Assembly (NCBI GenBank): GCA_036023115.1
Contig: JAYKKT010000079.1
Span: 8,107,501-8,171,500 of the forward strand
Source: Brasenia schreberi
Lineage: Eukaryota > Streptophyta > Magnoliopsida > Nymphaeales > Cabombaceae
Length of the DNA: 64,000 bases
Reading direction: 5' to 3'
Positions 12,680 to 24,440 of the stretch are shown piece by piece; position 1 is the stretch's first letter; each line of letters opens with the position of its first letter. The position numbers and the translations under genes are program-made. The notes beneath the pieces are model-generated. The model was not told the DNA's origin. It made no database searches and was given only the letters and a program-made list of their open reading frames with translations.

Positions 12680-12931
12680 ATAATAACACCTAGTTATTAT
12701 CCTCAATATCATATACAACATCATCTTCTAGTCCTCTCATTTGTATATATAAGTTGATACGTTCTTGAAACGAAGTTGGCCAACTCCCAACACTTTTATC
12801 TTGATAATGCTACTATGTTGGAAAGATAGGACACATTAGAGAGCCATCAACTATGTCCATCTTCAAAAAAATATAAATAAAAGAGAGAACTAATAGCTAC
12901 TTCAATCTATAAATTTCTTAAATAACATAAT
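12680..12931 (-). pseudogene. C-terminal remnant of the MULE transposase/OTU protein
   Basis: On the minus strand the sequence reads roughly MCPIFPT..HYQDKSVGSWPTSFQERINLY. This resembles the segment following the OTU-like domain in FAR1-type MULE proteins (proline motif, then W..YE.RI.L). It is the continuation of the coding region interrupted at 15214 by the solo LTR. Stops are present. The placement is by order and pattern, not strong similarity. Confidence 0.45.
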
Positions 12932-15213
12932 TGTAGACATGAAAATCTTCACTCCAAAGTTTATGAAAAACTTGAAGCAGAGTTTTTCTATCTACTTGAT
13001 GCACAAGCGTGCTAGCTAGTTTGTCAAAACTAGCAAAATGTTGAAAATCTGACTTCTTTGTGGCAACTGGGCTAAACGAGTTCTTTTCACTTAAACCTTC
13101 TTAAACCACTGCTCAAGGATTGGTTTAAGCACTTAAGAACTTCAATTTTGAAAGAATGAACTCCAATCCACATGTAACTCAAAGGTTTTCAAAGTTACAA
13201 AGTGTGTTTTGGTTCAAAGATTGAAACTCATCAAGTTCTGAAAAACCGAATTGACTCTGTTTTTTAGATCTGATTCCTGAATTTTTTTAGGTGGTCTACG
13301 ACCTCCAAAATTCACAAAATTTTCACAAAATATTCCATGATATGTTGGGATCCTAGACTATGTTTTATCTCAAATTTAGGGACAACCAATTTAGAGAATT
13401 AAATCGGGAATCAACACTGACTCTACTGTTTCAGGAAATTCTATGATAGAAATACAAAGGCTTAAAGAATCCTCCGTATCTCAGTGTACAGAACTCCAAA
13501 TATTGTTATTTTAGTTATTTTGGAAAGCTATAGATTTTATCTTTCCAATGAGACTAATTTCAGCCAATTTGGATTCCTGTGTACAGAGATATGAGACTTT
13601 TACCAAACCTCTATCTTAGGAAATCCGACTGTGTAGAAAATAGAAACAGTTTTACCTGATCTTTCCCAATTTTATTCATGAGGTTGCACAGTCCTAAAAT
13701 TCTTGAAAATTTTATTTCTAAGAGGTTTTGTGTGCAGATGTGGTTCCTAAAGTTTCAGCTCATTCGGATCACGGAGTAGGGAATTAAAATTACAACAATC
13801 AATAATGCAGATGTAGAAAATGGATTTTCAGTTTCATAGAGAATACATACAAATGCATACTCACGCGAAAGTAAATTGCAACCACTCTACTCCGAATTTA
13901 AACTCACGCGAATTGAAATTGTAGTAACTCTATATCCCAAATTAAACTCACACGAAGAGAAATATACATATTACCTTAAGCATAGAGGGGGTTAAGAAAT
14001 ATAGAGTGTTTATAACATATATTGGGGTAGGAACATAATCGAACAATTAGAGTGCATATGTGTGTGAGTGTCGATTTATCTATAAAATAAAATTGCAGCA
14101 ACTCTAAAGATTATTACAACTTGGGAAGAGACGAAGCCCCATTAATACAAGCCCATATTAATGAATTGAAAGAAGGAAGATGAAATTCAAATTAAGTTTA
14201 AGATGCACTTACATGATTTTGACAAAGGAGGGGCCGGGGATTCAAGAGTGAATCCGAACACCACTCTTCCTCTTCCTTCAAACTTCCTCAACACTCACCT
14301 AGCTCCCTCTTCTTCACCCCACCTTGATGTGCACAACCCTCTATGCTGGAAACTCCCTCACCTAGCCTAGCTCTCACCCCAAGATGGCAACCTTCTCTCC
14401 AATTGTCCAAGATCAGGGAACCCGCCCCACCCCTTGGCCCTTTTTATAGGCCAAGGGGGCTGGCTTCTAGGCCCTTCTTTGGGGCGGGTTGGACCAGCCT
14501 CTTGATGAGTTTTAATCCAATTAGGTCCAGCCCTTAGTGGTCCCCTTGGTGTTGAGTTGGACTAGCCCCATGTGGGCTGATCTTGAGCATGATCGACCTT
14601 GGCCAAGGCTCCTTTCCTTGGTATTTGTTCCAACCGGCTAGGGAGTTGATTAAGCTTGAGCCTTTGATGAAACTCGTCTCCTTCCATGTTGACTTGGACC
14701 AGCCCCATGTGGGCTGGTCTAGGATGCCATAACTCGAGCTTGAGTGTGGCCAATTAGGCCTTTGTAGCTGGTCTTGGCTCTCTTCACAATTTGACTCCAT
14801 ATTCTTAGTCGAACCTAACCCTCCTTGATCTTGCCTTTTGAATGGTTCATGTTCTACTTTGATTTGGACTCCATGTATTGATCTTTAACCCCTTCTTGAT
14901 TTACTTCTTACCTTGGATGAAACGGGATTTGAACTTGATTGGGTTGATTTCCATCCAGTCTTGATATGCTTTTGAACCTGCACTTGTATCTTTGTACGGG
15001 CCATGGTTTGGGTTCAAATGTGGGATTGAATTGATTGAATTCAAAAACTTTTAAACTTTTGAAAATATTTCTAAACGAATTGAATTCCAAACTTTAAAAC
15101 TTTTGAAAGATATTTCTAAACGAATTGAGTTCAAAGCCTTCAAAACCTTTGAAAGATATTTCTAAAGCTTTTCCTTTGGGAATTTCAAAACATTTTTATT
15201 TTGAGTGTTTACA
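12932..15213 (-). mobile_element. Solo LTR of the Tat-like gypsy family, with 5-bp TSD ATAAT
   Basis: The insert begins TGTAGAC and ends GTTTACA, so it has TG...CA ends. It is flanked by ATAAT at 12927-12931 and 15214-15218. On the minus strand it starts TGTAAACACTC and ends with sequence like the Tat LTR termini at 56100-56459 and 59880-60098 (CTAGCTGGC..GCTCG, GGAGTGAA, TCTACA). No internal region is present, so it is a solo LTR left by recombination. A TATA box sits in a hairpin at 14431-14457. It splits the MULE coding region and is therefore younger than the MULE. Confidence 0.92.
14431..14457 (-). promoter_or_regulatory. LTR TATA box inside a perfect 9-bp inverted repeat
   Basis: Arms CCCTTGGCC and GGCCAAGGG flank a 9-base loop that reads TATAAAAAG on the minus strand. 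The same arms and loop length recur at 53713-53739 in another LTR of the family. Confidence 0.8.
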
Positions 15214-15239
15214 ATAATGAAATATATAAATATTATGAT

Positions 15240-15640
15240 TACTGTTAGAAAACAGTGTGCAACATCATAATAGCACATGTACCATACATTCCTTATACTA
15301 GATTATTGAGTGTTTGACACTAGCAATGGAAATATCAACCCTATCATAGAGAGGAGTACTAATGCTACATTCCACTAAGCAGTGATAGTTGAACCTATAT
15401 CTGGTATGGACATCCAATAATGACTAGGACATGCTCATCTTTCATGTATGCAATATGTCAAATAACATCAATATCACCATCATCTATGAAAAACCATGCA
15501 AATATGTCATTCTTACATGCCATCTCTTTCAAGCACTCTCTGTGAGCTTCACGTAGTCACTCCCCTCATTATCCCAAAAGTGAACCAATGACTCTGTACC
15601 CTCAATTTTTATCTCTAATCAATTTACCCAAATATTTGTA
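15240..15640 (-). pseudogene. OTU-like cysteine protease domain remnant of the MULE
   Basis: The minus strand gives N*GYRVIGSLLG, matching the family motif DGNCGYRVIA, then ECLKEMA, a short acidic stretch, and WMSIPDIGSTITA*WNVALVLLS near 15415-15330, matching the W(M)xMPDMG..IA..YNV.....LS block. The codon at the catalytic Cys position is TGA, so catalysis is lost even apart from other stops. OTU-like domains are known at the C-terminal side of some plant MULE transposases. The spacing to the transposase (about 400-500 bp) fits one original polyprotein. Confidence 0.65.
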
Positions 15641-16039
15641 AAGAGGTCCATAAAACATGATATTGTTATCTTATATGTTGATTTAAAGTCAAGCTACCTA
15701 GAAATATTATTCTCAATAGTTGAGAGATGATCACAACTTTATGAAGAAGAATGACCCACCTCAAGAAAGGCATTGTGTTCTCGATCATGTGTATGCCCAC
15801 ACCCTTCTATGTGCAAGGTTTTCCTGTTTGTATGATCCCAAGCTAACAAGTCCCACCTTACAGATTAGTTAGGTGATCTGCTTTCAAGACGACAAATTCA
15901 TTGTTCTTATAGGATAGTGTACTCATGACTCAATTGCTAATCTAACATCTTAGCAAATCTATCTTACTATAGATGATTCTTTAACTACCTCCAAACAGTC
16001 TCTATCATAGATGGTCAAACAACATCTCCTGCTTCATCG

Positions 16040-17231
16040 GCAATATATGGAGTATCCTCCTCCATATCTAGCTTCTTTCAAAATGGAGTAATAGCTGACA
16101 ATTCTATCGAATCACTACATTTAAGTAGAACACTAAGCTCGTAAGAATAAGGTAGACCATGTGAATGTCATAAATTATAATGATATATTCTTATATCTTA
16201 ACCTACTATCTTCACATGATTGTACTATTTTACAATAAGGTTAAGAGCGTGTCATGATACTCTTCTTTCAAGGTTCACAATAAGATCTTCTGTCATATCA
16301 ATGTACTGTATGGTCAGTTTTTTTGATTTCTCAAATGACTTCTTTAATTATATAATTTACAACTCTATCAACGAATGTATTTGTTTCCAAGTTGTATCAA
16401 ATCTGCTAATTGAACTACCAATGAACCCTTTCACTTTTCGTGTACACTTTTCACTTTGACAAATATGAATATACAATCATTATATATTTAAAAATAATAA
16501 ATGATATAAATATATTGAAAACCAAATTCACATACCTATTAGTCCTATGAGTACCATAATGAATAACCCTATCTGTTCATACTAAGACAATTCTTTCTTT
16601 TCTTGTATGGCTACTGCTCTTTAATGTAGGAAAGTAGAGCGGTAAAATTTTTCTACTTCAATTCCACTACCTCCACTATCTCCTAGTAACTGCTCTTATA
16701 TAACGAGTGAACCTACCTCTAACTTGCAACAAATGTCGTCTACACAAACAAGTGTGCCGCATCTATAAAAGTTATTTGAATAGCATTCACCAAGACCACA
16801 TCATGGTCACTATAGATAACACATGAAATTTTGTTTGGAGTGCATAACTCTCTCACATACCTCAATACCCAAACATAATTCTCTTTCTTTTCACTACATT
16901 CAACTTTCTTATTTGCCATTGTCCAATCTTTGCTCAATAAAAATGGGCAACCTACCTTCTTAGTGCCCTTCCACCTAGTACTTTGAACATCAATATTTTT
17001 ATTGGACCTACATTTGCCACTCCTTTCACACCCAAGCCATTTCTTGCTTATTATGCCTTTCTTTTTTGAATGATTAATAACTGTAATAATATTATACTTC
17101 CTCTCAACTAGTCTTATATACTCAATAAGTTCATTCTGACTCCTAAACACATCCTCGTTCACAACCACGAGTGAATAGTCAAGCCAATCTCCTTCGTAAT
17201 TAATAAATTTATCTTCTATTTTATCTGCCAA
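16040..17231 (-). pseudogene. FAR1-type Mutator-like transposase pseudogene
   Basis: An open frame of 163 codons (17231-16740) holds a FAR1-like zinc-finger domain at residues about 30-100: FRSQNELIEYIRLV, LGCERSGKCR, then KGTKKVGCPF. It then jumps to YSDHDVVLVNAIQITF, equivalent to the TDRDLALMNAI motif with a catalytic Asp. The N-terminal half of the MULE transposase core is therefore deleted in frame. Further on, broken frames give PYKKR near 16600, TWKQIHSL near 16400, and HGLPYSYEL then FWKKLDMEE near 16165-16060. The HGLP block is the SWIM-like zinc region with both Cys replaced. FAR1 transposases bind TIRs and cut DNA; this copy is inactive. Confidence 0.82.
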
Positions 17232-17416
17232 CCAGTCAACAAATACATCATCTGGTGTTTACAATAACTTTCACTCTCCTTAGTCATTATATGATAAGTA
17301 CTTTGATCAATCGTCGTCTTCTCTAAATCGCTTTTATCACATGCTCTTTTGTTTGAGTTGTTTATCATTCTACAATATATACATGGATATCAAAATAGAA
17401 TACTATTTAGTTAAAG

Positions 17417-17470
17417 AAACGCGACGGAGGCGTATCTCTCAATGAAGAGGGACACGCCCGTATCGCGTTT
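17417..17470. other. 54-nt GC-rich imperfect hairpin
   Basis: AAACGCGA at 17417 pairs exactly with TCGCGTTT ending at 17470. The interior continues with GGCGT/ACGCC and CTCTC/AGAGG around an AATG loop. It lies upstream of the MULE transposase frame in otherwise AT-rich sequence. Confidence 0.6.
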
Positions 17471-17880
17471 CGGTGTGAAGTTCTAGTGACCCATTGGATT
17501 TTACCAACTCATGTTCACACATTGAAAAAATTAAAAAAATCAGGCAAAACAATGAAGATACAATGATCTCACTAAAAACCGACCTTTTAAATTCAAGAAA
17601 AATCTAAAAAGTTGATTGACTGATCATATCTTCGATTTTCTTTTCTTTTTTTCTTTCTTCGTTCGTTTGATTACAATTTGGATCATAAGTAACCAATAAG
17701 TGACAGTTGGTTGCAAATAAACCTTTGTCACCTTTCAACGGATGAAAATCAGATAAAATTGGTTGTCGGAGTAAGAGTAAAAAATGTTAAAATTTATTTT
17801 GAAGAGGAGAGAGAAAATACTTAGGAGGTATTTTAGGTAATTAATGAAATTTGGGGTATGTGTATAGTAAAAGAGTGTTT

Positions 17881-20198
17881 GGCTTTTCCTCGATCATGAA
17901 GATTCCTTCCTAAAGGTAATCCCATGTGGAGGGAGACATGAACGAATACACATTATGTGCATCACTTGCATGAAGTAACGGGATCGGATCGAAGCCAGGG
18001 CACTCCACCTGCCATGCACCTGTTAGTGGACAACCACCAAGGCTAGGTTGAATAGAAACTTGACGGGGTTTATGGAGATGTTCACAAGTGCACAGAGACA
18101 TATTCTAAATCTCAAGTTTCACATGGCAAAACATGTGGGAGATCTTCAACTCGGAATGGCGTTTAAAGTTGTAAATTGCCACCATGAAAATACATATCCA
18201 ACTGTAGGGAATTTCATGTTACGGCTATAACACCTAATTTTTAGAAGAAGCTCAAAATGTTTAAGTTAGCTGAAACACCAAAAATGTTATGATTATTCTT
18301 AGAAAACATGGATGATGGTAACTTAGCACTCTATCTACTGCAGTGCCTTTTTTATTTACCACGGCAAAACTAGCCCTTGAAGTATGATTATCAAGAAACT
18401 AACTATTGTTGTTATCCACTTCTATAGTAAACCAACTAAAATTAAAGACTATCCTTATGACACACCAAGCTAGGTCAACTACATTGATTCTTTGTTATGC
18501 TCTACTTAAGTGTGTCATTATCAGTCATCTCCATTTGGAGCTTGATAATATTTAACTTTGAAAAAGAAAAATTATTTTATATAATTTCCTTTCAATGCTT
18601 TTGAGGCTTCCGGATATCTCTTTTAAAATGTTTGATTCTCATATGTTTCCATTAGAGCTTTATACCGATGCCTCTTCCATATGATAAAACCGTATAAAGT
18701 AGACGTTCTCATGTTTTATTATATTGGTGTCGCACTAACCTTTTCTCATATAACTTTGTTATGGATTTTGTACTTCTTTTTCTTAAATGTACCTAAATAT
18801 CTTGATTTCTACCATTATTATTTTTTGCACTCGTCAATGTCTAAAGTGCCTAAGATTAGGCACAATAGAGCATTGATGGTCTTAATACTCACCTGTCACA
18901 TAGAATACTTTGTTTACGTCTCGTTGAGCCAACCTACATTGCTTCTACATGTAATGTCTCCCATCGATTCTCCCAAGTATTTGAAATTTCCTTTCCCTGG
19001 AATGCAACATTTACTAATTTTAAATTCTAAATTGTGATTTTGGTGAAAGTACCAACTTGGTATTCCATATGTTCATTCTTTGTTGCACTAAATCAGATGC
19101 TCCTCGTTTCCAAGGCTTCTTCAGATTAGATAGTTCCTGTTTCACAGAAAACCAAAAAGATAAGTACTACCTTAAGATAGAAACTCTTGATAAGTTTAAC
19201 TTGCTGTACAACTAAATGTACATAACTTCCTACATGAGGTCATAAGGTATTACCACATCTATTACCTACCCATCGAGTTCAGTAAATGGATAAACTTTGT
19301 TACAGTTTTTCCTTGATGTATATTCAAAGAGGAGACTACCCGAGTGCTTATTGAGCAAAGATCAGTTTGTTGAGTAGATTCGATCTCCTTCGCAAACTCT
19401 CTCTAGTCTTTTTGCTGGAAACTTGATCATGGGAACCGTGCCATCTTTCACCCTACCTATATCCGTTGTTTGGTTTTGAACCAACTTCTGGACACTGGTC
19501 AACCTTCCAGAGCGGACCTTTCATTTTGTTACCCTTGGCGCTAGGGTTGCTTAGGCTAACTTGGAGTGTTGTTCTGAACTTTTCCTCCTGGGAATGCTTC
19601 TGATGCTCTTCACCCTCTTGGTTTTGAGTGGGGCGGCCATCATATGTTACATGCTCTATTGAGGAGGAAGCATATGCCCTTCTCTTCTGAACTAACGTGA
19701 GGAATATGTAGACTTTGAAGACCAATTGTACAAAATTAATGCAGGAAAAAAATTCAGCATCTAATGCAAAAAGATTAATGTATTCCAAGTAGCATAGGTC
19801 AGGTGATCTGATAATAGGAAGCCCATATTTCACATTATTCTGGTAATTTTAGCTTGAAAACGCTTCTCAACTCAAAAAGGTGTTTTTGTTGGCAATGCAC
19901 AAATAAAGGTTCTAATGAGATGGATGCTTAGCATATTTCTGATGCATGCCTTTGTTTATTTATACAATACCTATCTCATTCTCAACCGTCTGCAACAGTG
20001 TACCCCATTTGATGTTTGTTCTCAATCTTCTTTTCATATATGCGTGTGTGCATATAAATGCAGAGAGAGAGAGGGAACCCAGGCAAATCAACAAGCCGCT
20101 GAACACAGGTTAGTGCAGTAATCTTCCATTAATGTTCATAATATATCATATTTCTCACTTGTTTTTTCTTTCATATATTTCTTTGTGCTGGTCACTAG
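17881..20198. other. Unassigned region, no complete gene
   Basis: The + frame 18681-19037 (118 codons, hydrophobic N-terminal half) and the - frame 19453-19833 (126 codons) match no family I recognise. I could not find upstream exons for the reductase exon at 20199 here. Confidence 0.4.
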
Positions 20199-20353
20199 AT
20201 GACTTTACTGGATGCGACCCAATTACTGTATCTTCAGGGAGGTTGAAGGAGTTGGGCTTTAAATTCAAGCATGGCATCGATGACATACTGAAAGAAACCG
20301 TTGATTCTTGTGTTAAGTGCGGGTTCTTAAGCAATGCCAAACTGAAAGAGTAA
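20199..20353 (+). pseudogene. Orphan last exon of an NAD(P)-dependent reductase (DFR/CCR/ANR-like SDR)
   Basis: After an AG at 20197-20198 the sequence reads DDFTGCDPITVSSGRLKELG, then FKFKHGIDDILKETVDSC and a short tail ending in TAA at 20351. Dihydroflavonol reductase, cinnamoyl-CoA reductase and anthocyanidin reductase proteins end with an S(S)xKLxxLGFxFKYGxEDI block, which this matches. These enzymes reduce phenylpropanoid or flavonoid substrates with NADPH. The Rossmann fold (GxxGxxG) and catalytic YxxxK exons were not found upstream within 2.3 kb. It is therefore either a gene fragment or the end of a gene with a very long intron. The exon itself is clean, with no internal stop. Confidence 0.6.
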
Positions 20354-21580
20354 CGGGTTCAGCTTCAGTTTTATGCAGCTGAAATTTATTGAAGAAAATA
20401 AGGTTTCTTGTAGTAATATGGTTGTAGTAAACCAGTTATGGTTTGATTTGAAAATTGAACTTGTCTACATGTACGCACTACTAGTGATATGGTTGGATGA
20501 TGATGTTGACTGAACTTTCTGTAATAAGATGATAAAAATCCATGGAGAATTAATTAAATAATGTTCTGATGCCACTCGCTTTTGAAATACAATAATTTTG
20601 AGAATATGCTAGGTAAATTCAAGTTACATTTCTTGCTGAAACTATCATGCTTGAGGTTAACTTTGACTATGATACTTTGAATAATATTCAATCCTTTAAA
20701 GTTCTGAATTAGAGTTCCAGCCCCCTCGAGTATAAAATCGTAGCAGCCCTTTGTGATTGACCCCATCACCTCCGGGAATTGGATACAATATGGAAAGGGT
20801 GGTGATTATGCACGGTCATGAGTTCCTATAACAAAGAAAGGCTTTCATAAGGAATTCTCATTGTCAAGTAAATTAGTGAGAATTTATCCAAACTAGATCC
20901 AGCTTTTTCACTTAAATTTCATCATTAAATTGACTCTTCTTCTTTCTTTTTTAAAAAAAATTGGTGATATTCAAGAATAAGTTGGAGTAGGCCATCCATG
21001 GTCCAAAACTTTGACAAAGGATAATAGTTGAACAAGTCAGCATCACTTGAATCTTTATCATGCAATTCCGATTTCTGCATCGTGGATATTATCCTTTTAT
21101 CGCGATTCACGTCTTCAATGTGCATGAGTCTTTAAGGCCGGAATTGACATCATTGAATCACTTAATTACATGGTGGCACACCACCTTGTCGACTGCAGTT
21201 TTTGGTATAACCTCCTAACCAGGCGAGTCATTTCCATATTGGCAGATCCATGTGGACCGTCATACACAGTTCCCCCTACTCTAAAGAAATTCCAGATCCG
21301 CCACTACATGTCCCTCTAGGTGCATTCGACAATCGTCCACCTTAAATCAATGTTTGAAGCATCTATGTATTTTGTATATGTGCACATGTTTATATTCCTT
21401 GAATCAAATAAGGACGTACTTAATGTGCATCAACTTGATTAAAGGTTGTAGATCCTGAGTGCCTCAAAATGACGACTTTGATGCATACGTTCCTCACCTA
21501 ATGAAGATCATAGCAGATACTTTATATACATTTATGTATATTTAATCCTAATATATATATATAAATATGCTTTACCGTAC
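20354..21580. other. 3' flank and unassigned sequence
   Basis: Minus frames at 20554-20769 and 20925-21125 are without recognisable motifs. Nothing else is supported. Confidence 0.4.
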
Positions 21581-21581
21581 G

Positions 21582-21584
<3 letters not shown>

Positions 21585-21640
<56 letters not shown>
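21585..21640. repeat. (TA)n microsatellite
   Basis: An almost perfect TA dinucleotide run of about 50 bases, with a shorter TA run just upstream (21551-21564). Confidence 0.97.
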
Positions 21641-21642
<2 letters not shown>

Positions 21643-22358
21643 ACATAGATTTAGATAAGTAAATGTACTACTCCCAAATAATGCAAGCAAACCAAGTCCA
21701 GGAGTGTCTTACGCTCAATCTTATTCTAGAATCCATTGAACCATATGAACCCTGCACACCAGAATATCTAGGTGCACCAAGTTGAGTCTAGGTGTATTCA
21801 GACTGAACCCAAGCTGGAAAAACATCCACTGTTGACTTGGCTTAACATCACTTAGTGATGGCTCACATTTGCAACCACTAGGCCTGGACCATATGAGCCA
21901 GCCGATGCCCCAAATGTGATGGCTTTCGCTGAGCCATGCGAATTTAATTTTTGTAAATTTTGTTAGCTGGCTTGTTGAGTAACTAGTTGCTCGGAGATGT
22001 AATCCAAAAAGGGATGATTGAGATGCATGGGACCCATCTAGGTGGCCTGATCATGAGGCTAGAACACAACCACCATATAAAAGTGAATCGAATTTTATCC
22101 CCTCAATGGTCCTCACGAACCATATTATGGTCTCTTGGTGGGGAAGACCTAAATCTCTCTCCTCTCAACTGGACAAGACCTAAAGATCCCAAGTCCAGAT
22201 GAACCATTGGAAGCACGCTAGTCCATTGGGTACTAACCTCCTTTTGAGCTTCTCTTGTGAAACTTGGCGATTCCCGGCATCATCTCATGTGTTTCAAGAT
22301 CGGCCTTTCAAAAACAATTTTTTTCATTGGACATGGTGTTCCAGGGAAGATTTAGGTT

Positions 22359-22360
<2 letters not shown>

Positions 22361-22394
<34 letters not shown>
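22361..22394. repeat. (TA)n microsatellite
   Basis: A perfect TA dinucleotide run of about 34 bases. It creates IYIYIY peptides in both strands' open frames, which are artefacts. Confidence 0.97.
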
Positions 22395-22396
<2 letters not shown>

Positions 22397-22399
22397 TCC

Positions 22400-24435
22400 T
22401 CTTTGACATCAATCAAAACAAATTTGGTTGATAGCGAATAAGTGAACAACCAAATTTGATTTACTTTAAAGGAACTTTGGCAACAATCTAACTGCTGACA
22501 ACTTCTACCTTTACATGTAATATAGTAGATCAAAGAATAAGTAAATAACATTATGCTTGGCCATGGCTACTTTTCATGAACCAGTCACTATGTTCGGAGT
22601 GCAAGACAAAAAAGGAACATTGCACAAGAGATGTTTATGAGAGGATTTGTTTCATAAAAGGAATTGAGTTGACATAAGAAAGGTTTTTCCAAGCTCAAAT
22701 TAGTGAGGCCTAATTTGAAAACCTTTTCCTTGGAAATTTCTTGAGGATCACCTGAAAACTCAGCTCAAACATTCTTCAAGTCATCGCTTTCAGGGCATTT
22801 GAAAAGAGATGCACTCAACTCTTTGAAAAAATCTTCCTTGTTTTCATAAATTTTTTTTTAAAATGACAAATTCCAAAGTGACATGAAGATGATACCTTCA
22901 TAACTCTTTTATTTGCGTAAAGGTAAGCTTGTAGTGCTAGTGACTAGGTTACCATTGGTCCATCATCTTTTTTATCTGCAAGGATTTTAGCTTGTCTTTA
23001 TTTATTGTCATGTACCTTATGAAGCATCTTCATAGCATACCTATAAATCCCATTTGATGCTCATGAAATATACAATGAAAGAGGTGGATGGACTATGTGG
23101 TCATTGTGGAGTGAAGTGAAATGTGAATAGAGTGAGAAGTTGATGCCCTAGATCGGGAAAACTTGTAATGGACTCAAAAAACCTCTTCGAGTTACATGGA
23201 AAGCTTGAAAAAAAATGTCAAGATACAACACCTTTAACAAAATATCAATGAGCATAGGGCTCTAAGAAGGCTAAAGAAGCTCTAACTAGACCACTGAGTA
23301 TTCTAACGATGACATTAAGGAAAATATACCCAATTTATAATAAAATGTGCTGATGACATAAAAATGGACCATGATGATAACATGACTCCAACTATGCATG
23401 GTCAATGAGACTTTTGCATGTGGTAGTACTAATCATGTGAGAATGCCTGAGAGATGAATGCAATGCTAACTACCGAGGGTAAGTGTTCCCTACACCGATG
23501 AAACAATCATCAAGCAAATGTTAGTGGGATAAAGAGATGCCTAAGGAGGACGAGATGCAAATGGTTGAGGGTTGAGTAGATGCCTCCTACATGTTACGTG
23601 GCGCAATCCAAGTGTCAAGATATAAGTTCGTACCTGGAGGATGGAAGTCAACGATGTGGTAAGTGAGAACAAGGAGAGCCAACACTCTTGTGGGACTAAA
23701 GTTGTGTGGGGCAAATGTAGTGAATGAAATAAGATGATATATGATGAACATTAGGACAATCACAATGTCCAAAACCTGATGCATGAAAAATCATTATGAG
23801 ATATATATGTTTTAGTGTAAGCAAAAGAAATAGAAGGAAAACTAGACATTTTGACAATAGAACCAAGATGATGCGTACATAATTTTTCTATAGGTAATTA
23901 TGGCTCACATACTAGTTTTAGAAAACCATACAAAATATTTTTGTAAACAACTTTGTTTCGTAATTGACTATCCCAAATGAAATCTAGCTAATAGAGCACT
24001 TCCACTTGAACACTCTATCTCACAGTCTGAACTAAGAAAAATCATGATTACCAATTTTAACTTGACTTTAAAATAACAAAAACAACATCTAGTGACCCAT
24101 AGCAAAGTAGACTACCTAAGACTTCTTAATTTTAGAGAGGATCATCTCTAGTGTGATAATGATCAAAATGCTCAATTTCATATACTAATGTTTCAATGTA
24201 CAAAAGAAAAACACAAGAAATCCCTTGTAAAGTGTCCCAAAGACACAATAATATAGAGTAAATAGTACAAAAAAAGTGGTCCAACATATATCAGTTTGAT
24301 TTTTTTTTTCTCCTTTTCACTTTCAAAGTTTCTCTTTTGTTTCTGCATGTATATGTCAACATCATCAAAGCATGAAGAAGCACAAAAGGTTATATACAAC
24401 TCATCAAAATAGAGCATGCACACAATAACTCTACA
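22400..24435. other. Unassigned sequence left of the chromovirus
   Basis: I see scattered short frames and no diagnostic motif. If the chromovirus inserted into the Tat remnant seen at 32.5-38.9 kb, this could include that element's 3' part, but I could not confirm it. Confidence 0.35.
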
Positions 24436-24440
24436 CAAAT

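Larger units (their letters stand above)
9951..17880 (-). mobile_element. Mutator-like element (MULE), about 7.9 kb including a nested solo LTR
   Basis: The two ends are imperfect inverted repeats over roughly 110 bases. Shared phrases include TTACTATA near each tip, TAATTAC..AAAATA(T/C)C further in, and then TTCTCTCTCCTC. Between them lie a FAR1-type MULE transposase with an OTU-like domain (-) and a convergent plant mobile domain remnant (+). MULEs usually leave 9-bp target duplications; the flanks (tgatacttg and ggcttttcc) do not match, so either the ends are slightly misplaced or they have decayed. Both coding regions are riddled with stops. Without the inserted LTR the element would be about 5.6 kb. 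Confidence 0.65.

Noticed and set aside
18681..19037. 118-codon hydrophobic open frame
   Set aside because: Resembles no membrane protein family I know, is AT-driven, and lacks supporting introns or neighbours; not called as a gene.
22199..22551. Frames with IYIYIY runs on both strands
   Set aside because: Produced by the (TA)n microsatellite.
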